Shown here: positions 1-8,794 of the stretch, in pieces | How the letters are laid out: each line of letters starts with the position of its first letter | Position numbering within the stretch: the stretch's first letter is position 1 | Origin: Mesoflavibacter sp. | Lineage (GTDB): Bacteria; Pseudomonadota; Alphaproteobacteria; UBA8366; Aestuariispiraceae | NCBI GenBank assembly: GCA_017792345.1 | Contig: CP051228.1 | Span: 2,494,501 to 2,558,500 of the forward strand | Direction of reading: 5' to 3' | Length of the DNA: 64,000 nucleotides | The notes under the pieces: generated by a model | What the model saw: the letters and a program-made list of their open reading frames with translations, nothing else | What the model was told of the DNA's origin: nothing | The model's database searches: none | Program-made: the position numbers and the translations under genes

Positions 1-2121
1 ATTGAGCTGCGGTTGGTTCTGTTCGAAATCAACCTCGGGATTCAACAGGCCCTCATTCGCCTCGGCATGTTCCAGCAGCGCGGCGGCCCATTCCTTGACG
101 CGCTCGAAATCGGGACCGCCGACGACAATGCGCAATGGGGTGGAGTTGCCGCGCAGGCCCAGGCCGGCCGGGCTGGCTACGGCGGCACGGGCGCCGGGTA
201 GGCCGCGCGCCGCGGGTTGAACGGCGCGGACGATATCGGCCTGCGTGGCCTCCCGCTCTTCCCAGGGGGCCAGGCGCATGACCACAAAGGCGCGATAGGG
301 GCGCGAGCCCCAACCGACCAGGGAATAGACGGTCTGGATATTGCCGTTTTCGACCTGCGGGGCCAGCGCGTCTTCAATCTGACGCGCCTGGGCGTCGGTA
401 TAGGCGACGGTCGATCCCTGCGGTGCGGTCATCGGCACGAAGGCGACGCCGCGGTCTTCGCGCGGTGCCAGTTCCTGGGGCAGATCGGTATAAAGTGTGA
501 CCGCCCCGCCGACGAACAGGGCCGAAAAGACGATGACGATCAGCGGCGCACCGATCGCCTGGGTCAGTAAGCCGCGATAGACACGGCCGATCCAGGATTG
601 CGCCATGGCCGAGTCGCCATCCGCTGCCGCCCCCTTCTTGCGCCGGGATGGGGATAGAATCCGCGACGCGATCATCGGGCAGAGGCTGAGGGCGACGAAG
701 GTGGAGATCGCCACCGCCGCGGCCATGACCAGGCCGAATTCGCTGAACAGGCGGCCGACCTGCCCGCCCAGGAAGGAAATCGGGACGAAGACGGCGATCA
801 GCGTGATCGAGGTGGCAAGCACCGCGAAGGTGACCTGACGGGTGCCGAGGACGGCGGCCACCAGCGGCGATTCACCCTCGTCCACCCGACGTTTGATGTT
901 TTCCAGGACGACGATGGCGTCGTCGACGACAAGGCCGATCGCCAAGAGCAGGGCGAGCAGTGTCAGGACGTTGATTGAAAATCCGAACAGGGCGATCAGC
1001 GCCATGCACCCGATCAGCGCGACCGGAATGGTGACCGCCGGAACCAGCGTCGTGCGAACGGACCGTAGGAACAGCAGGATCACCATGATGACGAGGACCA
1101 GCGAGATGCCCAGCGCGATGAGCACTTCGCGGATCGACGCGGCAATAAACAGGGCGTCGTCCGACCCGATGATGATCTTCATGCCCTCGGGCAGGGTCGG
1201 GGTCATCGCGGCGACCTCGGTGCGGATCGCTTCCGAAATCTCCATCGTGTTGGCCTGGCTCTGGCGGATGACCTGAAGGCCGACCGCCGGCGCACCATTG
1301 GCGCGCACGATGGTCTCGTCATCCTCGACACCGCGTTCGACGGTGGCGACATCGCCCAGTCGAACCGGATAGCCGCCGATTTCGGCAATCACGATGTCGC
1401 GGAATCCCTCGACGGTGGACAGTCGGCCGTCCAGGCGGATATCCAGAAGCCGGTCCAGAGATTTGATCTCTCCGGCGGGTAGTTCGACATTGTTCCGCTG
1501 GATCGCGGCCTCAATATCGCCGACCGTCAGATTGCGTGCGGCCAGAGCCCGGCGGTCGAGCCAGATGCGGATGGCATAACGGCGCTCGCCCCGGATATCG
1601 ACGCTGGCGACGCCGTCCAGGGTCGACAGGCGGTCGATGACGAAGCGTTCGACATAGTCGGTGATTTCCTCCGGCGAATGGCGGTCGGAGGACACGGCGA
1701 TACGCATGACCGGATCGGCGTTGCTGTCATTCTTGACCACGCTAGGCTCTTCGGCGCTTTCCGGCAGATTGGCGCGGACCCGGCCGACGGCATCGCGCAC
1801 ATCGTTCGCCGCCTCGTCGATGTTCCGGCCGACCTCGAATTCGATCACCGTCTGGCTGCGGCCGCGGCGGCTTTCGGATGCGATGGATTTGACGCCCGAT
1901 ATCCCGGCAACGGAGCTTTCGACGATTTCCGTAATATCGGTATCGACGATCTGCGGCGATGCCCCTGTATAGAGCGTCGTGACCGTGACGACGGCGGTGT
2001 CGACATCGGGCAGTTCCCGGACCGGCACGCCGGTCAGGGCGGCAATTCCTGCGGTGACGATCAGCAAGCTGGCGACAATGGCCAGAACCGGCCGGCGGAT
2101 GGACAGATCGGACAGCGTCAT
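1..2121 (-). CDS. RND-family efflux transporter permease (partial)
   Basis: Inner-membrane proton-driven permease of the HAE1/AcrB-like resistance-nodulation-division family. It would export hydrophobic substrates together with the membrane fusion protein encoded just upstream. The frame is open from an ATG at 2121 to the window edge, giving 707 residues of an expected ~1030-1050, so the C-terminal third is missing. A hydrophobic first helix follows the start (LAIVASLLIV). The proton-relay pair of TM4 is present as adjacent aspartates at about residues 400-401 in the motif GLVVDDAIVVLEN, matching D407/D408 of AcrB. A GGQVGRLFSEFG-type segment follows. The gene lies 64 bp downstream of the fusion-protein stop, so the two are very probably co-transcribed. 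The substrate cannot be read from the sequence. No outer-membrane factor is visible in the window. Confidence 0.93.
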   Translation of the reverse strand, partial: MTLSDLSIRRPVLAIVASLLIVTAGIAALTGVPVRELPDVDTAVVTVTTLYTGASPQIVDTDITEIVESSVAGISGVKSIASESRRGRSQTVIEFEVGRNIDEAANDVRDAVGRVRANLPESAEEPSVVKNDSNADPVMRIAVSSDRHSPEEITDYVERFVIDRLSTLDGVASVDIRGERRYAIRIWLDRRALAARNLTVGDIEAAIQRNNVELPAGEIKSLDRLLDIRLDGRLSTVEGFRDIVIAEIGGYPVRLGDVATVERGVEDDETIVRANGAPAVGLQVIRQSQANTMEISEAIRTEVAAMTPTLPEGMKIIIGSDDALFIAASIREVLIALGISLVLVIMVILLFLRSVRTTLVPAVTIPVALIGCMALIALFGFSINVLTLLALLLAIGLVVDDAIVVLENIKRRVDEGESPLVAAVLGTRQVTFAVLATSITLIAVFVPISFLGGQVGRLFSEFGLVMAAAVAISTFVALSLCPMIASRILSPSRRKKGAAADGDSAMAQSWIGRVYRGLLTQAIGAPLIVIVFSALFVGGAVTLYTDLPQELAPREDRGVAFVPMTAPQGSTVAYTDAQARQIEDALAPQVENGNIQTVYSLVGWGSRPYRAFVVMRLAPWEEREATQADIVRAVQPAARGLPGARAAVASPAGLGLRGNSTPLRIVVGGPDFERVKEWAAALLEHAEANEGLLNPEVDFEQNQPQLN

Positions 2122-2185
2122 GATGCGCGTTCGCCCTTAAAGGGGCCGGCCGGCACGGCAACAGGCGCGCGCCGGCAGCGGCCGG

Positions 2186-3301
2186 TTAGGAACTGGCGGT
2201 GGCGTCCTTGTCGCCGTCCGCGCGGGTAACCTTGCCGCGGATCAGGGTTCCGCTGCGCACCTTCTGGACGCCGCGTGTCACCACGGAATCGCCCTCTGTC
2301 AGCCCGTCGCGGATCTCGACATGACCGAAAGTGCGGCGTCCGATCTGAACATCGCGCTGCTCGACCCGTTGCGCCTCGCCATCGACGGTGACGACGAAGA
2401 CGTAGGCGCGGCTGCCTTCCACCACCAGGGCGGCTTCCGGAATCGCAAGCCCGGGCGTCGATTCCAGGACGACTTCGATATGCATGAACATCCCGGCGGG
2501 CAGGGTGCCGTCCGGATTGTCGATCACGGCGCGTGCGGCGAAGGACCGCGAAACCGGCTCGATCCGGCTGTCGATCGACGTGATCGTGCCGTCGAAGCGG
2601 CGGCCGGGAAAAGCGGCTGCGTCGGCGACGATCTTCATGCCCGCACGGATGCGCGCAAAGAAGGATTCCGGCAGCGAGAATTCGATTTCGACCTGGGACA
2701 GATCGTCCAGCATGGTGACGACATCCCCAACTTCGACCCGGGCGCCCAGGGCGGTATCGGTGAAGCCGACGATCCCGTCGAAGGGCGCGCTGACCGTCCG
2801 GTCGCGCAGCCTGCGCGCCGCGCGATCGCGATCCGCCCGGGCGATGTTCAACTCGGCGGTGATCTGGTCGACCGTCGCTTCGGTCACGGTCTTGGATTTC
2901 TGCAGTGTCTCGGCCCGTTTCAGACGGCTGGCGGCGTCGGTCACCCGGGCTTCCGCTTCGGCCAGATCAGCGCGCTGGATATCGTCATCCAGCCGGAACA
3001 GGACGGTCCCGGCGGCAACTTGCTGTCCGGCTTCGAAGCTCATCGCCGTGATCCGCCCGGCCGCCAGAGGTGTGATCGCGACGGAGCGCAGGGCGCGTGT
3101 CGAGCCCACGGCCTCGACCGTCGTGCTTAGATCCCGCATTTCCGCTGTGGCGAGGTCGACCGGTACCGGCCGTTCCTCGGGCCGCTGGTTCGGCTGGGTG
3201 GCGGCTTGCGATTCCGCCGTATAATGCTGCCAGCCATAATAGCCGCCCAGCCCCAGACCGGCGACCAGGACCATCAGACCGACTTGCTTCAATGGGGTCA
3301 T
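2186..3301 (-). CDS. RND efflux periplasmic adaptor (membrane fusion protein)
   Basis: HlyD/AcrA-type periplasmic adaptor of 371 residues, a typical length. An uncleaved N-terminal helix or signal anchor (GLMVLVAGLGLGGYYGW) is followed by a lipoyl-like half motif (ITPLAAGRITAM...GQQVAAGTVLFRLD), a helical hairpin (about residues 105-160: DLAEAEARVTDAASRL), the second lipoyl half and beta-barrel (SAPFDGIVG), and a C-terminal membrane-proximal domain ending near residue 355. There is no lipobox cysteine, so it is probably anchored by its N-terminal helix. It would bridge the permease and an outer-membrane channel encoded elsewhere. The ATG at 3301 is the only start that keeps the N-terminal helix, and a clear Shine-Dalgarno is lacking. 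Confidence 0.93.
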   Translation of the reverse strand: MTPLKQVGLMVLVAGLGLGGYYGWQHYTAESQAATQPNQRPEERPVPVDLATAEMRDLSTTVEAVGSTRALRSVAITPLAAGRITAMSFEAGQQVAAGTVLFRLDDDIQRADLAEAEARVTDAASRLKRAETLQKSKTVTEATVDQITAELNIARADRDRAARRLRDRTVSAPFDGIVGFTDTALGARVEVGDVVTMLDDLSQVEIEFSLPESFFARIRAGMKIVADAAAFPGRRFDGTITSIDSRIEPVSRSFAARAVIDNPDGTLPAGMFMHIEVVLESTPGLAIPEAALVVEGSRAYVFVVTVDGEAQRVEQRDVQIGRRTFGHVEIRDGLTEGDSVVTRGVQKVRSGTLIRGKVTRADGDKDATASS

Positions 3302-3418
3302 TCTATAGCGCTTTCAATCGGTTGGGGTCCCACACAATGCTGCCGCGCAGCAATGCGCCGCGCGGTCGTTTCGTCCCCGTTCCATATGAAAACGGATGTT
3401 TATCCGAAATCCGTCGGC

Positions 3419-3428
3419 TGACTAGTCA
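3419..3428. promoter_or_regulatory. Palindrome TGACTAGTCA, candidate efflux-repressor operator
   Basis: A perfect 10-bp palindrome sits about 120 bp upstream of the adaptor start. Read on the minus strand it overlaps a -35-like TTGACT, with an AT-rich stretch 17-20 bp downstream. TTGAC-n-n-GTCAA palindromes are common operators for TetR-type repressors of RND pumps. No TetR gene is present in the window, so a repressor encoded elsewhere is an inference. Confidence 0.35.
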
Positions 3429-3452
3429 ATATTTTTACGCGGTGTCGGGCAA

Positions 3453-4121
3453 TCAACTGGCCAGTTTCGCCGGGCCCTTACTGTAGCTGGCCATCAGATC
3501 GTTGAACTTCTTGCCCTGGATGGCGATGTGGGAGCGCAGGGCCTGGGCGGCTCGGTCCTCGTCGGCGGCTTCGATCGCCATCAGAATATCCCGGTGCTCG
3601 TCCATCGACTGTTTGAGCCGGCCCCGCACGCGAAGCTGCATACGGCGGAACGGCTGCAGTCTTTTATGCAGGCGCGATGCTTCCCCGGCCAGGAAACTGT
3701 TGCCGCTGGCCTGATACAGTGCGTTGTGGAAAACCTCGTTGGCGCGGTAATAGACATCGGCGTCGCCCAGTTCCAGCGCCCGGTCGCAATCGTCGGCCGC
3801 GTCGTGCATCCGGCGCAGATCCTCCTCGGAACACAGGCGCGCGGCGAGGCGCCCGCACATCGCCTCCAATTCGGCCATGACCTCGAACATCTCGAACATC
3901 TGAACCACGTCCGGCTGCCGCACAAAGGCGCCGCGCCGGGGGATCAGTTCGACCAGCCCGGTCGCCGCCAGCATCTGGAAGGATTCGCGAAGCGGGGTGC
4001 GCGACACCCCCAATCGGGCGGACAGGCGGGTTTCGTCGAGACGTTCCCCATCCTCGAATTCCCCCGAAAGGATCATTTGCTCCAGGGATTCCCGAAGCGT
4101 GTCGGCGGTTCTTCCACTCAT
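3453..4121 (-). CDS. matR: GntR-family regulator, FCD (FadR) subfamily, MatR-like
   Basis: Transcriptional regulator of 222 residues. Residues 1-70 form the GntR winged helix (LRESLEQMILSGEFEDGE, then ARLGVSRTPLRESF as recognition helix and RRGAFV as wing). Residues ~80-205 form the all-helical FCD ligand domain with metal-binding type residues (YYRANEVFHNALYQASGN). It is divergent from a TRAP transporter and malonyl-CoA synthetase-like gene. The intergenic region contains a perfect TTGTATACAA palindrome in the context TCTTGTATACA, close to the MatR operator I recall for the Rhizobium malonate operon. I therefore infer a malonate-responsive regulator of this locus. The family call is certain; the symbol rests on context and operator. 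Confidence 0.8.
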   Translation of the reverse strand: MSGRTADTLRESLEQMILSGEFEDGERLDETRLSARLGVSRTPLRESFQMLAATGLVELIPRRGAFVRQPDVVQMFEMFEVMAELEAMCGRLAARLCSEEDLRRMHDAADDCDRALELGDADVYYRANEVFHNALYQASGNSFLAGEASRLHKRLQPFRRMQLRVRGRLKQSMDEHRDILMAIEAADEDRAAQALRSHIAIQGKKFNDLMASYSKGPAKLAS

Positions 4122-4164
4122 GGCATCAGACTACCACCAGCCGGCGCATGCGACAATGAGTGTC

Positions 4165-4174
4165 TTGTATACAA
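4165..4174. promoter_or_regulatory. GntR/MatR-type operator TTGTATACAA
   Basis: A perfect 10-bp palindrome in the divergent intergenic region between the GntR gene (start 4121) and the TRAP solute-binding protein gene (start 4282). It lies just upstream of the candidate -35 at 4180. FCD-type GntR regulators bind such T-G-T-A-T-A-C-A palindromes, so autoregulation and control of the transporter operon are likely. Confidence 0.7.
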
Positions 4175-4179
4175 TCTGT

Positions 4180-4207
4180 TTGACTTTGAACACACGCACG
4201 GTACCTT
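4180..4207 (+). promoter_or_regulatory. Candidate promoter of the TRAP/ligase operon
   Basis: TTGACT at 4180-4185 and TACCTT at 4202-4207 are separated by 16 nt and lie 75 bp upstream of the TRAP gene start. The MatR-type palindrome ends 6 bp upstream of the -35. The -10 match is weak, so this is a proposal by position. Confidence 0.35.
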
Positions 4208-4281
4208 CGTGGCGACCGGACGAAGAGCCGGACCGACGGATCCACCGTCCGAAAACGACAAATCTCTACTGGGAGGTAGAC

Positions 4282-5271
4282 ATGAAATTCAAGTTCAGTG
4301 CCGCCGTCGCGGCCGTTGCTCTGACTGCCGGTCTCGCCGGGTCGGCGTCCGCCGCCGAACTGCGCCTGTCCCATCAATGGTCGACGTCCGACGTCCGCCA
4401 CCAGGTCGCGCAGATCGTCGCGGACGAGGTCGCGGCCGCCAATGTCGATCTGGAAATCAAGATTTTTGCTTCCGGCTCGCTGTTCAAGGCGCGTGAACAG
4501 TACCGCCCGCTGTCCCGCGGTCAGCTCGATATGACTGTCCTGCCGCTGTCTTATGCCGGTGGCGAGCGTCCGGAATACAACCTGACCCTGATGCCCGGCC
4601 TGGTGAAGAACCACGACCATGCGGCTCGGCTGAACTACAGCCCGTTCATGGACGAAATTCAGAAGATCATGGCCGAGGACGACGTGATGGTCCTGGTCCA
4701 TGGCTATCTGGCCGGCGGCTTCGTCGGCGTCGACCGCTGCATCACCAAGCCGGAAGATGTCGCCGGGCTACAGACCCGCGCCGCGGGCAAGGCCTTCGAA
4801 GAGATGCTGGCGGCCGCCGGTGCCTCGATCGCCTCCATGGCGTCGTCGGAAATCTACAACGCGATGCAGACCGGCGTGCTGCAGGCGGTGAACACGTCTT
4901 CGTCGTCCTTCGTGTCCTACCGCATCTATGAACAGGTGAAGTGCTATACGCCGGCCGGCGATGTCGCGCTGTGGTTCATGTATCAGCCGCTGCTGATGAA
5001 CAAGTCGACCTATGAGTCGCTGAACGACGCCCAGCGTGCGGCGCTGGACGCGGCGGCCAAGAAGGCCGAAGCCTATTATCTGGATGAGGCGAAGAAGGAA
5101 GACGCCGCGTCCGTTGAGGTCTTCGAAAAGGCCGGTGTCGAGATTGCCAAGATGACCCAGGATGAGTTCAACGCCTGGCGCGATCTGGCCAAGGCCTCGT
5201 CTTACAAGAGCTTCGTCGAATCCGTCGAAGACGGTCAGAAGCTGCTCGACATGGCTCTCGCCGTGGAATGA
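4282..5271 (+). CDS. matP: TRAP transporter solute-binding protein (DctP/MatP-type)
   Basis: Periplasmic substrate-binding subunit of a tripartite ATP-independent transporter, 329 residues. The ATG at 4282 has a strong Shine-Dalgarno (GGGAGG) and begins a Sec signal peptide with cleavage after ASAA (MKFKFSAAVAAVALTAGLAG). The frame is also open far upstream, but the signal peptide and ribosome site decide this start. The mature protein begins with the family-typical LRLSHQWSTSDVRH and contains the central LQTRAAGKAFEEML region where DctP proteins carry the substrate arginine. It is the first gene of a P-Q-M-ligase operon. The coupling to a malonyl-CoA synthetase-like gene suggests malonate or a related dicarboxylate. 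Confidence 0.9.
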   Translation: MKFKFSAAVAAVALTAGLAGSASAAELRLSHQWSTSDVRHQVAQIVADEVAAANVDLEIKIFASGSLFKAREQYRPLSRGQLDMTVLPLSYAGGERPEYNLTLMPGLVKNHDHAARLNYSPFMDEIQKIMAEDDVMVLVHGYLAGGFVGVDRCITKPEDVAGLQTRAAGKAFEEMLAAAGASIASMASSEIYNAMQTGVLQAVNTSSSSFVSYRIYEQVKCYTPAGDVALWFMYQPLLMNKSTYESLNDAQRAALDAAAKKAEAYYLDEAKKEDAASVEVFEKAGVEIAKMTQDEFNAWRDLAKASSYKSFVESVEDGQKLLDMALAVE

Positions 5272-5290
5272 GCCTGCGGTAACTGGCATC

Positions 5291-5312
5291 GGACCGGGCG
5301 TCGTCCCGGTCC
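5291..5312 (+). other. Perfect mRNA hairpin between TRAP P and Q genes
   Basis: GGACCGGG (5291-5298) and CCCGGTCC (5305-5312) form an 8-bp stem with a 6-nt loop 19 nt after the solute-binding protein stop. No U-tract follows. Such a hairpin can protect the upstream message 3' end, or cause partial termination so that more binding protein than membrane subunit is made. Confidence 0.5.
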
Positions 5313-5377
5313 GGTCGCCACCGCCTGATTTCCGGAACCCTTGTTCCCGCGCCCCCGACCGAAAAAGGAAGAGAACC

Positions 5378-5944
5378 ATGTCCTCTTCGAAAGGCCCGGC
5401 TTCGCACGGCCCTAATGCCGCGCCGACCGGCGACAATTTCGTACTGCTGGTAATCGCCGCGCTATCTACGATCTGCGGCTGGGTGTCGGCCTTCCTGATC
5501 GTGCTGTCGGTGGGCGTGACCTGCGAAATGATCTTTGTGCGGGGCGTTCTGGGGCAGAGTACGATCTGGCAGACCGAGGCCGTGGTCTACATGATGGTCG
5601 CCGCGACCTTGTTGGGGCTGCCCTACGTTCAGCGCCTGCGCGGGCATGTGAATGTCGATCTGCTGCCGATGATGCTGCCGCCCGGTCCGCGCAAGGTCCT
5701 GATCCTTGCGACCATTCTCGCGGCCATCGTGGTGATCGGCATCCTGGTCTTCTATGGCTTTCACATGTGGTACGAGGCCTTCAATCGGAACTGGCGGTCG
5801 GACACGGTCTGGGGCGTGCGCCTCTGGATTCCCTACGCCACCGTGCCGATCGGCTTCGGGCTGTATCTACTGCAACTGATCGCGGACTTCTATGCCGTCG
5901 CCGCGAATATAGACCGCCGCTACGGCCTGTCGGAGCATAACTGA
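5378..5944 (+). CDS. matQ: TRAP transporter small permease (DctQ/MatQ-type)
   Basis: Small four-helix membrane subunit of the TRAP transporter, 188 residues. The ATG at 5378 follows an AAGGAAGAG Shine-Dalgarno. Hydrophobic helices start around residues 22, 62, 103 and 145. The family signature sits between TM2 and TM3 (LGLPYVQRLRGHVNVDLLP). The stop codon TGA overlaps the start of the large permease (TGATG), so translation is coupled. A short polar N-terminus of about 20 residues precedes TM1. Confidence 0.9.
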   Translation: MSSSKGPASHGPNAAPTGDNFVLLVIAALSTICGWVSAFLIVLSVGVTCEMIFVRGVLGQSTIWQTEAVVYMMVAATLLGLPYVQRLRGHVNVDLLPMMLPPGPRKVLILATILAAIVVIGILVFYGFHMWYEAFNRNWRSDTVWGVRLWIPYATVPIGFGLYLLQLIADFYAVAANIDRRYGLSEHN

Positions 5945-7260
5945 TGGATCCGCTTCTGCTTGGCGTTCTGGTCGCCATCGTCACCGTCGCCGTCCTGTTT
6001 TCCGGCATTTCCGTCGCCAACGGATTGCTGATCGTCGCGGCCTTCTTCATCCTGATTTTCGACGGCGTGCGCTCGCTGGAACTGATGCCCGAAATCCTGT
6101 TCGGGAAGCTGGATAACTTCGCGCTGCTGTCCATTCCGATGTTCATCATCATGGGCGCGTCCATCGCGTCGACGCGGGCCGGCGCGGATTTGTATGAGGC
6201 GCTGGACCGCTGGCTGACGCGGGTTCCCGGCGGCCTCGTCATTTCCAATCTGGGTGCCTGCGCGCTGTTCGCGGCGATGTCCGGTTCTTCCCCGGCGACC
6301 TGCGCCGCTATCGGCAAGATGGGCATACCGGAAATGCGCAAGCGCGGCTTTCCGGACGGTGTCGCCGCCGGATCGATCGCCGCCGGCGGGACGTTGGGGA
6401 TCCTGATCCCGCCCTCGGTGACGATGATCGTCTATGGTATCGCGACCGAAACCTCGATCGGCCGTCTGTTCCTGGCCGGTGTCGTGCCGGGCATCCTTCT
6501 GGTCGGTCTCTTCATGGCGTGGTCGCTGTTCGACACCTGGCGCCATGGCGATGCGAAGACATTGATCCCGACCCGGTTCACGATGCGTCAGAAACTGGAA
6601 ATCCTGCCGCGGGTCGTCCCCTTCCTGGCGATCATTCTGGGCGTGCTGATCGCGATGTATGGCGGCTATGCCACACCATCCGAAACAGCCGCCGTCGGCG
6701 CGCTGCTGTGCCTGGGTGTCGCCATCATCATCTACCGCCTATGGAACGCCAAGGCGCTGTGGGTCGTCCTGCGCGACTCGACGCGGGAAAGCGTGATGAT
6801 CCTGTTCATCATCGCGGCGGCAGGCGTTTTCTCCTACATGCTGTCCAGCCTGTTCATCACCCAGTCCATCGCACAATGGATCGGGACGCTGGACGTCAAT
6901 CCCTGGCTGCTGATGCTGTGCATCAACATCTTCCTGCTGATCGCCGGCTTCTTCCTGCCGCCGGTCGCCGTGATCCTGATGGCCGCGCCGATCCTGCTGC
7001 CGATCGTCGTGTCGGCCGGGTTCGATCCGTACTGGTTCGCGGTGATCCTGACGATCAATATGGAGATCGGCCTTATTTCCCCGCCTGTTGGATTGAACTT
7101 GTATGTCATCAACGGGATCGCGCCCGACATTCCGCTGAAGACGATCCTGAAAGGGTCGCTGCCCTATGTCCTGTGCATGGTCGTGGCGATCGTCATCCTG
7201 TGTGTCTTCCCCTGGCTCGCCACCGGATTGCCGGAAGCGGTGCTGGGCCCGGCGATCTGA
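5944..7260 (+). CDS. matM: TRAP transporter large permease (DctM/MatM-type)
   Basis: Large 12-helix sodium- or proton-coupled subunit of the TRAP transporter, 438 residues, a normal family length. Conserved stretches include LLSIPMFIIMGASIASTRAG, AAMSGSSPATCAAIGKMGIPEM, GGTLGILIPPSVTMIVYG and the C-terminal GLISPPVGLNLYVINGIA. The start overlaps the stop of the small permease by one base. It is followed 15 bp later by the acyl-CoA ligase gene, which completes the operon. Confidence 0.93.
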   Translation: MDPLLLGVLVAIVTVAVLFSGISVANGLLIVAAFFILIFDGVRSLELMPEILFGKLDNFALLSIPMFIIMGASIASTRAGADLYEALDRWLTRVPGGLVISNLGACALFAAMSGSSPATCAAIGKMGIPEMRKRGFPDGVAAGSIAAGGTLGILIPPSVTMIVYGIATETSIGRLFLAGVVPGILLVGLFMAWSLFDTWRHGDAKTLIPTRFTMRQKLEILPRVVPFLAIILGVLIAMYGGYATPSETAAVGALLCLGVAIIIYRLWNAKALWVVLRDSTRESVMILFIIAAAGVFSYMLSSLFITQSIAQWIGTLDVNPWLLMLCINIFLLIAGFFLPPVAVILMAAPILLPIVVSAGFDPYWFAVILTINMEIGLISPPVGLNLYVINGIAPDIPLKTILKGSLPYVLCMVVAIVILCVFPWLATGLPEAVLGPAI

Positions 7261-7275
7261 CGGAGGTCCGCGATC

Positions 7276-8784
7276 ATGGCGAACCCGCTTTTCGATGCCT
7301 TGTTCCGTCCGCATCTGGACAGCGACCGCGTCTTTCTGGAACTGGCCGATGGCAGTCAATGGCGGTTCCGGGAATTCCTGATCTGCGCCGCCCGTTTTGC
7401 CAATGTCTTCACTGATGCGGGCGTGAAACCGGGCGATCGGATTGCGGTTCAGATCGCCAAGTCGCCGGAAGCGTTGGCCGTCTATGCGGCCTGCGTGAAG
7501 GCCGGGATCGTCTTTCTGCCGCTGAATACGGCCTATACGGCGGACGAGGTCGATTATTTCGTCGGTGACGCGACCCCGGGCGTGGTCATCTGCGACCCGA
7601 AGAACGAGGCGGCGCTGACCCCGGTCGCCGAGCGGCACGGCGCACGCTTGCTGACATTGGACGGCGCGGGCGGGGGCAGTCTTCCCGGCTTGGCGGCCCT
7701 GGTGTCGGATCGGTTCGAAACCCGCGACCGGCAGGCGTCGGATCTGGCCGCCTTCCTTTATACGTCCGGCACGACGGGGCGCTCCAAGGGCGCGATGCTG
7801 ACCCAGGAGAACCTACTGTCGAACGCCCAATCCCTGGTCGGCTATTGGCGCTTTACCGAGGACGATGTCCTGCTGCACGCCCTGCCGATCTTCCATACGC
7901 ATGGATTGTTCGTGGCGAGCAATGTCTGTCTGTTGGCCGGGGCGCGGATGATCTTCCTGCCCGCATTCGATCCCGATGCGATGATCGCGGGTCTGCCGAA
8001 GGCAACCACGATGATGGGGGTGCCGACTTTCTATACAAGACTGCTGGACGATTCCCGGCTGACCAAGGATTTGGTCCGACATATGCGACTGTTCGTGTCA
8101 GGCAGCGCGCCGCTTCTGGCGGAGACCCATATCGAGTTCGAGGAACGGACCGGACACCGCATCCTGGAACGCTATGGCATGACCGAAACCAATATGAACA
8201 CGTCCAATCCTTATGACGGGGAAAGGCGGGCGGGGACGGTCGGCTTCCCGTTGCCGCAGGTCGAACTGCGGATTGCCGATCCGGATACCGGCGCGGCGGT
8301 CGCCCAGGGCGAGATCGGGGGGATCGAGGTGCGCGGCCCCAATGTCTTTGTCGGCTATTGGCAGATGCCGGAAAAGACCGCAGAGGATTTCCGTGAGGAC
8401 GGATTCTTCAAGACCGGCGATCTGGGCAAGGTCGATGAAGACGGGTACGTCCACATTGTCGGCCGGTCGAAGGATCTGATCATTTCCGGCGGGTACAATA
8501 TCTATCCGAAGGAAATCGAACTGCTGTTGGACGAACAGGCAGGGGTGAAGGAATCCGCGGTGATCGGCGTGCCCCACCCGGATTTCGGCGAAGGCGTGGT
8601 CGGCGTTCTGGTGTCTGCGGGCGATCTGGATACCGACGCGGTCGCGGAATCGATCCGGTCGCGGATCGCCCGCTTCAAACAGCCCAAGGCCCTGTTCGTG
8701 GTCGACGAATTGCCGCGCAACACGATGGGCAAGGTGCAAAAGAACGTCCTGCGGGACCGCTACAAGGACCTTTTCGCGAAATAG
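7276..8784 (+). CDS. matB: Malonyl-CoA synthetase-like acyl-CoA ligase (MatB-type)
   Basis: AMP-forming acyl-CoA synthetase of 502 residues, the usual length of MatB. The P-loop LYTSGTTGRSKGAMLT lies at about residues 160-175. ALPIFHTHGLFVASN follows, with the A5 motif YGMTETNM, the A7 motif FKTGDLGKVDEDGY, the A8 hinge RSKDLIISGGYNIYPKEIE and the catalytic A10 lysine in LPRNTMGKVQKN. MatB converts malonate, ATP and CoA to malonyl-CoA. Its place directly after a TRAP transporter and downstream of a MatR-type operator supports malonate over other small acids. A malonyl-CoA decarboxylase (matA), the usual partner, is not present in the window. A 4-coumarate or other short-chain ligase is the alternative. 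Confidence 0.82.
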   Translation: MANPLFDALFRPHLDSDRVFLELADGSQWRFREFLICAARFANVFTDAGVKPGDRIAVQIAKSPEALAVYAACVKAGIVFLPLNTAYTADEVDYFVGDATPGVVICDPKNEAALTPVAERHGARLLTLDGAGGGSLPGLAALVSDRFETRDRQASDLAAFLYTSGTTGRSKGAMLTQENLLSNAQSLVGYWRFTEDDVLLHALPIFHTHGLFVASNVCLLAGARMIFLPAFDPDAMIAGLPKATTMMGVPTFYTRLLDDSRLTKDLVRHMRLFVSGSAPLLAETHIEFEERTGHRILERYGMTETNMNTSNPYDGERRAGTVGFPLPQVELRIADPDTGAAVAQGEIGGIEVRGPNVFVGYWQMPEKTAEDFREDGFFKTGDLGKVDEDGYVHIVGRSKDLIISGGYNIYPKEIELLLDEQAGVKESAVIGVPHPDFGEGVVGVLVSAGDLDTDAVAESIRSRIARFKQPKALFVVDELPRNTMGKVQKNVLRDRYKDLFAK

Positions 8785-8794
8785 CCCTGGCCGG

